From NCBI GenBank assembly GCA_030596225.1, contig JAUVKO010000023.1, positions 1-14,210 of the forward strand: DNA of 14,210 nucleotides, read 5' to 3'. The notes under the pieces are model-generated. The model was not told where the DNA came from. It worked only from the letters and a program-made list of their open reading frames with translations, and ran no database searches. How positions within the stretch are numbered: position 1 is the first letter of the stretch; every line of letters begins with the position of its first letter. The position numbers and the translations under genes are program-made. Shown here piece after piece: positions 1 to 7,500 of the stretch. Source of the stretch: Fidelibacterota bacterium (GTDB lineage: Bacteria; Fidelibacterota; UBA8477; JABMPR01).

Positions 1-999
1 GAAGAATTCAGCACGCTGAGCGTTCCCCACGTCCTGGTTGTGGATAAACCGATGTTTCTGGGTCCGGAGGATTTGAAACCCCTCTGTGTTCCAGGAAAGG
101 AACTGGCTCTTCAGCTGCTGGCTGTTCCCTGGGTATCTCGATCGGGATTGATGGCTTACCTGGACTTCCAAACCCGGGATCTGGGGCGGCTGTATGAAGA
201 GATGGAAAAGCGCCTTTCTAATGTGCTTGAAAAGTGGCTCGACGGGGCCGATCCAGCTCTGCCCACTATCCTGACAGCCCATGCTTCCATAGAAGGAGCA
301 GTGTATGGGGGAGAGCGGACGGTCTTACTGGGCAAGGATTTCGTACTTCCAAAATCCATGGTTGTAGATCCCAGGTTGGATTATGTTGCTATGGGCCACA
401 TCCACAAATCCCAGAACCTGAATGAAGGAAGCCATCCCCCTGTGGTCTATTCTGGATCCATTGAACGGGTGGACTTTGGCGAAGTAAAGGATGATAAGTT
501 CTTTGTCCTGGCTGATGTAAAGAAGGGAAAAACGGATCTGGACTGGCGCAAATTGAAGGATATCCGGCCTTTTCATGACCGCTCTCTTGAGCTTGCTTGT
601 CAAGAGGACATTACAGACCAAATCATCAAAACCCTGCCGGCTCAGGACGTCATGAAGGACGCTGTTGTCCGGTTGGTACTGGAATATCCCCGGGCTTGGG
701 CTCCTCTCATCGACGAGAAAGCCATCCAGGAGTATGCCTCAGGCGCCTTTGAATTCCATTTTGTGAAACGTCCTCAAATGGATGAGCGCATTCGCCTTCC
801 CCAGGACCAAACAGTGGGAGATCTATCGCCTACAGAGCTACTTGAAAAATTCTGGCAGGCGAGCCATGTTCCAGAAGAAGACGTAGAGGCGCTGCAGGAG
901 CTGGCCGCTTCGATCATCAACGGGGAAGAGGAAGAAGAAGTAGAAGAACCGGAAATAGTAGAAGAAGCGGAAGTAGAGGAGGTGGTGCCGGCCCAGTAG
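1..999 (+). CDS. sbcD: SbcD/Mre11-type DNA double-strand-break nuclease subunit, 5' end missing
   Basis: This is the C-terminal 332 codons of a calcineurin-like phosphoesterase of the SbcD/Mre11 type. With SbcC, such proteins form a Mn-dependent nuclease that cleaves hairpins and blocked DNA ends in the cytoplasm. The frame is open from base 1, so the true start lies upstream; the first in-frame GTG at 40 is internal. Visible motifs are the metal-ligand T-A-H-A-S (His at window codon 94), the G-H-I-H motif (codons 132-135) and the SbcD-like Y-S-G-S-I-E-R-V-D-F-G-E (from codon 150). The N-terminal D-x-H, GD and GNHD motifs, about 100 residues, lie outside the window. After the catalytic domain comes the usual SbcD C-terminal region, then an unusual Glu/Val-rich acidic tail of about 25 residues. 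No SbcC gene follows, so a partner would have to be upstream or elsewhere. The family call is firm; orthology to sbcD rather than another Mre11-like protein is likely. Confidence 0.88.
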   Translation, partial: EEFSTLSVPHVLVVDKPMFLGPEDLKPLCVPGKELALQLLAVPWVSRSGLMAYLDFQTRDLGRLYEEMEKRLSNVLEKWLDGADPALPTILTAHASIEGAVYGGERTVLLGKDFVLPKSMVVDPRLDYVAMGHIHKSQNLNEGSHPPVVYSGSIERVDFGEVKDDKFFVLADVKKGKTDLDWRKLKDIRPFHDRSLELACQEDITDQIIKTLPAQDVMKDAVVRLVLEYPRAWAPLIDEKAIQEYASGAFEFHFVKRPQMDERIRLPQDQTVGDLSPTELLEKFWQASHVPEEDVEALQELAASIINGEEEEEVEEPEIVEEAEVEEVVPAQ

Positions 1000-1018
1000 A
1001 GTCAAATTAAGAGACAGA

Positions 1019-1050
1019 ATAGGAGCCCCTTTAATGTAAGGGGCTCCTAT
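1019..1050 (+). terminator. Perfect 13-bp hairpin after the SbcD gene, probable terminator
   Basis: Arms 1019-1031 and 1038-1050 are perfectly complementary around a 6-base loop, 20 bp after the stop codon. The stem holds a four-pair GC block (GCCCC/GGGGC). Neither strand has a run of T after the stem, so it does not fit a textbook intrinsic terminator. Its position at the gene end supports a role in termination or in protecting the mRNA 3' end. Confidence 0.6.
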
Positions 1051-1147
1051 TGGGTGCAATTTCGGTGCAGTTTATCTCGAAAAAGTGGAAAACAAGTCAA
1101 AATCATTGTCCTTTTTTGCTTTAAGGCCAGATTTTATCCTCTAAATA

Positions 1148-1163
1148 TGTGAACATGATCACA
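1148..1163. promoter_or_regulatory. CRP/FNR-family-like binding site, distal copy
   Basis: TGTGAACATGATCACA is an exact match to the CRP half-site arrangement TGTGA-N6-TCACA. It lies about 230 bp upstream of the predicted Rhs transcription start. No CRP-family gene is visible here, so the regulator is inferred only from the site shape. A second, slightly weaker copy lies at 1338-1353. Confidence 0.5.
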
Positions 1164-1175
1164 GAATTGGGCTCG

Positions 1176-1218
1176 CCACTGACAAAATGTCAGTAGTAAT
1201 CTATAAACCACTGACAAA
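1176..1218. promoter_or_regulatory. ACTGACA palindrome with repeated half-site, operator-like
   Basis: A 7-bp inverted repeat with a 3-bp centre (ACTGACA-AAA-TGTCAGT) occupies 1178-1194. The 11-bp unit CCACTGACAAA at 1176-1186 recurs directly at 1208-1218, 32 bp (about three helical turns) away. Same-face spacing and a palindrome suggest a dimeric repressor or activator site. The binding protein cannot be named. The region could instead be a remnant of a mobile-element end. Confidence 0.35.
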
Positions 1219-1337
1219 GTGAAAGATAGTAAACGGTTTTTTGTATATTGAAAACCATCCACAGGAGATCAAACGCTATTAGGGGAGGAGAAATATTTGA
1301 AATCCAAAAATTCACCAAATATGTCTTCTATGAATAT

Positions 1338-1353
1338 TGTGAGAATAATCACT
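1338..1353. promoter_or_regulatory. CRP/FNR-family-like binding site, abutting the -35 element
   Basis: TGTGAGAATAATCACT matches TGTGA-N6-TCACA at nine of the ten half-site positions. Its last base is directly followed by the predicted -35 hexamer at 1354-1359. Its centre is about 42 bp before the predicted transcription start, which is where class II CRP/FNR activators bind. That placement makes it more believable than the palindrome alone. Proof would need binding or reporter data. Confidence 0.5.
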
Positions 1354-1381
1354 TTGAATATCTGAGCAGCTTATATATAAT
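1354..1381 (+). promoter_or_regulatory. Predicted sigma70-type promoter of the Rhs gene
   Basis: TTGAAT (1354-1359) and a perfect TATAAT (1376-1381) are separated by 16 bp. Transcription would begin near 1388, leaving a leader of about 40 bases before the ATG at 1429. A ribosome binding site (GGGAG, 1418-1422) sits 6 bases before that ATG. Confidence 0.5.
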
Positions 1382-1428
1382 GAATAAATGCAAATAAATA
1401 CTTTTCACAACTGAATAGGGAGAGCGAA

Positions 1429-1563
1429 ATGAGTCGGAACTTAAAAACCTTGCGTGACGCCCATTTCCCTTATTGGTTTCAAAAGCTATCTTTAAGGTTT
1501 TCCTGCAGCATCATTATCCTATCAACGGCGCTTTCTCCATTGGCCTCTTTTGCAAGCGCAGCC
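1429..1563 (+). other. Sec signal peptide of the Rhs protein
   Basis: The first 45 residues hold basic residues up to Arg23, a hydrophobic core at about 24-39 (C-S-I-I-I-L-S-T-A-L) and a likely signal peptidase I site at F-A-S-A-A, before Glu46. The long N-region resembles extended signals of large surface proteins. It sends the whole Rhs shell out of the cytoplasm. Confidence 0.85.
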
Positions 1564-4500
1564 GAAAGTAATTTCCAGGCAAATCAGAACAATGCTCCCT
1601 TCATTGAGTCAAGTATCCCATTCAACTCATCCATTAGTCCGCTAGCTGACACAACAACATCTTTCAATTTACCTCCTACTCCTGGACCTACATCAACCCC
1701 AGCTCCCACCAGTATTCCCGATACAACAGATATATCTGATACCCAAAGTGATATAAATGACACTAATCAGCTGAACCTTGTTGAATCGGTATTTGCCGAA
1801 CAGAAAATTAAAGCATCCCTTGAACCTGCGATTTTCATTGAAGATAAACCTTTTACCTTGAACTGGTCCCTCCCTGATTGGTATCTCCTGGAACCAGGTG
1901 AGACCCGGCATATGATCATCACCTTGCCGGAATCTCTTGATATTTCGTCCAAACTCATTGAAAAGGAGATATCTGTTCCAGTCATCTCCTCGAGCGGATC
2001 GGCAACCTTCAACCTTCCAACGACCGTTGTCCAAACCCTCGAGGATGTGGTAATTGGACTTGAGCTATATGAGAATGATAAGTCAGTTGGCAGGACTTCC
2101 ATCATTGTTGGTGTGCCTGCAGCAACCTTTGATAAGACCAAAGCATCTTCTCTCAGAGCTTTTAACGATAAAGTGAAAGTCTCTCTTCCTGCGTTCTCGA
2201 CAACCTCCAATCTTGCAGTAGATATCCGGCATCCAGATGAAAACTCCCTTCCCTCTTTGTCGCTGACCGGTAAACCTGTTGAGATATTAGCCGTGAACAC
2301 CGAGACGGCCAAAAATGTGACCCGCTTTGAAAAACCGGTCACGATTGAATTTGTCTATGCGGATGATGAGATTTGGGATTGGCAGGAAGACGAGCTCAAG
2401 ATCTTCTATTTCGATGAGGATATGGGTGATTGGCGCCCTCTTCCAACAACTGTTGATCCAAATACAAATACGCTCACTGCCCAGACGGATCACTTTACTG
2501 TCTTTGACTACAAAGCTGAAACCTGGCAGGCAGCCAGCCTGCCAACCATCGACAGTTTTCAGGTCTCTGAATTCATTGGGGCAGGAACATACAGTATGCC
2601 GTTTTGGACCCCACCGGGCCCTGGGGGCCTTCAGCCCTCTCTTTCATTGAGCTACAACAGCCAGATGATCGATAACTCCAGCCTCTATACTCAGGCGTCC
2701 TGGGTGGGCGCCGGTTGGTCGCTGGACACGGGATCGATCATTCGCATCATGCATGATACGGATGATGATACATCTGACGATACATTCACCATAGCCGTTG
2801 CAGGTATTGGCAGCACTTTACTGCCGGTAAACGAAAGTGGAACAGTTACTACTTACCGGACAGCAGATGAATCATATAATAAGATCGAATATGACTCGTC
2901 CACAGAAAGCTGGACTGTCACCACAACGACCGGCACAGTCTATGAATTTGAAGATATCGCAGAAACCCACACAACTGATGGATGCGCGGCCACGAGCGGG
3001 GATCTGAACATAATCTGGCGTTGGTCGCTCTCCACGGTGACCGATATTCACGGCAACGAGCTTGTTTATTCTTACTACACCGAAACCAAATCAGGCTGCG
3101 CTAATGAAGTGGCTGTTTATCCGGAATATATCACCTATCCCCATGACCGATACCGGGTGCATTTTGTGCGGGAAGACCGGGATGATTATAAATCGGCCTG
3201 GGAGGATAGCGATTCAGAGGTGCTTTACGGCACCGAGAGGTTGAAAGAAGTTCGGATTGAACATGACCCCAATGGTACCAGTTCCTGGAACACGATCCGG
3301 AAATATGAGTTCACTTATTCGGATAATACTATTAACCAAATTTATCCCGCATTTACCTGGAGCGAGGGAGGAAAAACTCTGACCCTGATTGAAGTTCAGG
3401 AAATTAGCGGAGATGGGACAGATTCCTTACCGGCGACATCTTTCTATTATGAAGATGATATACACCTGACTAAGGTGGAAAATGGACTTGGGGGAAATAT
3501 AACTTTAGAGTATGAACGCTGGACCTATCATGATGATGTAAATGATGATTTAAGATCCATGCTGATTATCTTTGGAGGCAACGAATGTACCTCTACTCTG
3601 GGCACATCCTGGGTGGCAGGGCCGCCGAACTATGGCAGAGTAAGTTGTTCTCCGGGCTACCTGGAAATTGGCCACGACAACGACCCCGGAACTGGACTCC
3701 ATTCGATTCCCGAACACATTGCCCACCCGGGAGGACTATATCACTTCTATTTGCGACTGTGTGGCGACGATGACACAACTGATGGGAAGTGGGGTTTTAT
3801 CAAGCAGGATACTTCTCCGTATTCTTTTACCTATGCATCCTTTGATGATGTTGGTAATAACTATCAGCAGGTAGATTTGCAGGAAACATTTGAGATCCCT
3901 ATAGATTATGATCCATCTGATACAAAATTGCGGATCGATTGTTCCGACTGCAGAATCTACAAAATGCAATTTACCCTGCGGCCGGTATATTTCCGGGTTA
4001 TTTCAAAAACAATCAAGGATCAGGTAACTGGAAGAGAGTCAACCTATACCTATCAGTATGACAATCCCTCTCCCAATGACGAGTATCGGTCTGAAGCAGT
4101 AGCTGAAGCAGGGCAAAATATTGAGGATCTCTATTCTTATCCAATGCGCGAATACCGCGGCAACCAGATGACCCAGGTGGTGGATGAAAAACATTTGGCA
4201 CAAACGACCTGGTACTACCAGAACGATTATTTCAAAGGCAGTCCCTATAAAACATTTACATTTCGCCAAGATTTCTGGGATGCATTTGATTCTCTAGATA
4301 CTTCTGACTGGACAACCTCAACTGCTGGCACACATGAAATCGACAGCACTTACAGCGTTGATTATGATAACCACTTGAGAATGACCAACACTGTGAATGA
4401 TTGGAGTGTCAGTGTAAGGAGGAGTTCTTACAGCCTAACAAATGGCGATCTGGCTCTAGGTCATTTCCGATTGGGAAGTGGCAGCAAACAAGCACAAATT

Positions 4501-7500
4501 AGATTAGCAGGGAATACGGGAGATTTTTTTGGATTTAACATTATAGAGGACAATGGAGAACTTAAAGTTAGAACTCGTTATGATAATGGAGAGGGTGCAG
4601 AAAACGGATCAACAATAATAGCTCTGGGGGACTATAAACCGGACAAATGGTATGGGTTTATGTTCTTTGTTGATACCGATAAAGGCAGCGGAGTTCGGAT
4701 CTGGCAGCTGGACGACCCCACCAATGCTGGAGAAGAGAAAATCGAAGGCCTTTCATCCTACAGCTGGCGGTTCAGAGCCTATGTTATTGATGGCGTTCTG
4801 GACATTGATGCTTATCAGGAAGGCAAGCCTTATTCAGAGACAAATCTGGTCTATGATTATGAAATTTTGTATGATACAGTTCCCGATAACGGCATAGACG
4901 ATTTGAGCGATTCGAATCTACTTGACTATATTGATTTAAAAGTTGTTTCAACAGAAGTTACCGAAACTTCCACAAGGGTCTACGAGGGAGATTATTCCTG
5001 GACGGGTACGGAGACTAGCTATACATATGATGTTCATGGCAACGTAACGGAGATCATTGAAGCTGGCAAGGATGCCATCCAGAGTGATTATGTTGAGTAC
5101 CGCAAAACAGTCAACGAATATGCCATCAACACTACAACGGCTTACCTCGTGAGCCTGCCTGCCAGGACCCGGCAGTATGAATGTTTGTCAGGAAGCTGCA
5201 CAAGCACTAATCTGGCTACCTCCACCCGGTACCTTTATGATGACGCCATCAGCTACTCCACCACACCAACCACAGGCATTTTGACCGGCACCCGTGTGCT
5301 GGCTGAATCCCTGGATTTTGTGGATCAGGAATTTGATTACGATACCTACGGTAACCTGACCGCTTTTACGCAGTACAAAGCTCTGGAAAACTATTCTGGC
5401 TTTGGATTGGGGACATCCATCTCCACGGCCACAATCTACGACAGCACCTATCACACTTATCCAGTAACAGTCACCAACCCCTTGAGTCAGAGCACCACAA
5501 CGGTATATGATTACACCTTGGGACTGCCCACTTCGGTGACAGACCCCAACAGTGCTGTGACCACTGGCGAATATGATGACTTTGGCCGCATCGCCTCGGT
5601 TTGTTATCCCGGCGAGAACTGTACTTCGACTCCTAATCTGCAGTTTGTTTATTATGACAGCTACTATCCTTTTTATACCGAGGTGATTCAGAAGATCAAC
5701 TCATCGCAGAACTTCCGGATCCGGAAATATTACTCTGGCCTGGGAGAACTGCTTCAGACCCAGATTCTGGGAGCTGATGTCAATGGGATCTCCCGGGATA
5801 TCATCACCAACAATCTATATGACGAATTTGGTAACTTGATTCGGCAGTCAGTTCCTTATGATGTGCCGCTTGGCAGCGGTTACCGAACACCATCCTGGAG
5901 CAGCTACACAACCTTTGGTTACGATGTGCTTAATAGGCCCATTTCCACGACCGCGCCAAATGGCAATTCCACTCACACCTATTACTATGACCTGCAAGTC
6001 AAGGTCACTGATCCGCGCTGGAAATCCACCAACTCCTATCTTGATGTCTGGGGCCGCACGATTGAGGTCGATCCACCAACGGGTACGGATCTAGAAGATG
6101 TCACCTATGATTATGATATTTTAGGGCAGCTATTAGAACTATCTCAGGATACACTGACCACCGAGATCACCTATGACCAGGCCGGTAGAAAAACGGGTAT
6201 GGACGATCCTGATATGGGTTCCTGGTCTTATGAATTTGATGCGCTTGGGAATTTGACCAGTCAAACAGATGCGCGTATCTGCACTACCACTTTGGCCTAT
6301 GATGACTTGAGCCGCCTGACAGGCAAAAGCTACTCAGGGTCTGGATCCTGTGGGACTACTCCTTCCGTCATCTATACCTACGACCAGGGAACCAACGGGA
6401 CAGGACGCAGAACCGGCATGTCTGATGGATCAGGAGCTTCTTCCTGGATTTATGACAGCCGTGGAAGGGTGCTCTCAGAAACTAGGAATATAAAGAATGA
6501 AGATCCAGAACCAGACACAATAGAATTCATTACCTCCTGGACCTACAACAGTGCAGATATGGTCGCGTCCATCACTTATCCGGATGATGAGGTTGAGGTA
6601 GTTGAGTTCGAATACAACAACCAGAAAGCAATCATCGGGATGGAAAACACCGAAGCCACACCCGTTGTCTATATTTCTGATGTCACCTATGACAGTGCTG
6701 GTAGGTTGACAAGTGTGGATCTAGGCGAATCTGGGGCACAGGCCATAATAGCCCGCGAATTCGAGTATTTCCCCTGGGGAACCGCACAGGATGGAGGAAT
6801 GCTTCAGTCCCTCACCAGCAACCAGGTTGGTGGAGTGACCCTGCAGAACCTCACCTATGACTATGATCCTAATGGCAATATTCTGGAGATCACTGATTAT
6901 GTAAACCAGGAAGTATCTTCTTACTCATACGATAACTTGAACCGCTTGTTATCTGCAGAAGTGGAAGATTTTTCAACCGCAAGTATATTTGATGAATACT
7001 ATGAATACGCTTCGGCGATTGGTAACCTGACAGGAAAGGGATCAAGTCCAACCAGCCTAGCAGACTATGTTTATGATGTAAGCCATCCTCATGCTGTTGC
7101 TGAGTACGGGATAGCAAATGATTATGAATATGACGCCAATGGAAACCAGATAGTAAGGCAGATTAACGAAGATGATTACAATCTCATCTATGATGCTGAA
7201 AATCGGCTGATTTCAGTTAGTTCGACCGATATCCCGACACCCACACTTACACCTACTCCAGAATTCACTGCAACACTATCTAACACACCTACAAAGACAA
7301 ATACGCCAACATCATCCAACACACCTGCAGCCACTTTTACTGCGACGGCCCAGCCAACCCCAACCCCTAGCGCAACGCCGATACCAGTTGTTCCAGCTGT
7401 TGAAGCGAGCACAAGCTGGAGTGGAGGAGATCAATCTTTCATCAACCCAATTGGTACAAACTTATTGATAGTAGGTTATGGTATTGGGTATTCAAATGAC

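Noticed and set aside
40..42. GTG 40 as the start of the SbcD gene
   Set aside because: The frame is open to base 1 and the residues before and after it are internal to the phosphoesterase domain, so the gene is simply cut by the window edge.
1767..2342. A 191-codon open frame on the minus strand, and many similar frames opposite or shifted within the Rhs gene
   Set aside because: They lie entirely within a strongly supported coding frame with clear domains, lack ribosome sites and show no recognisable protein features.
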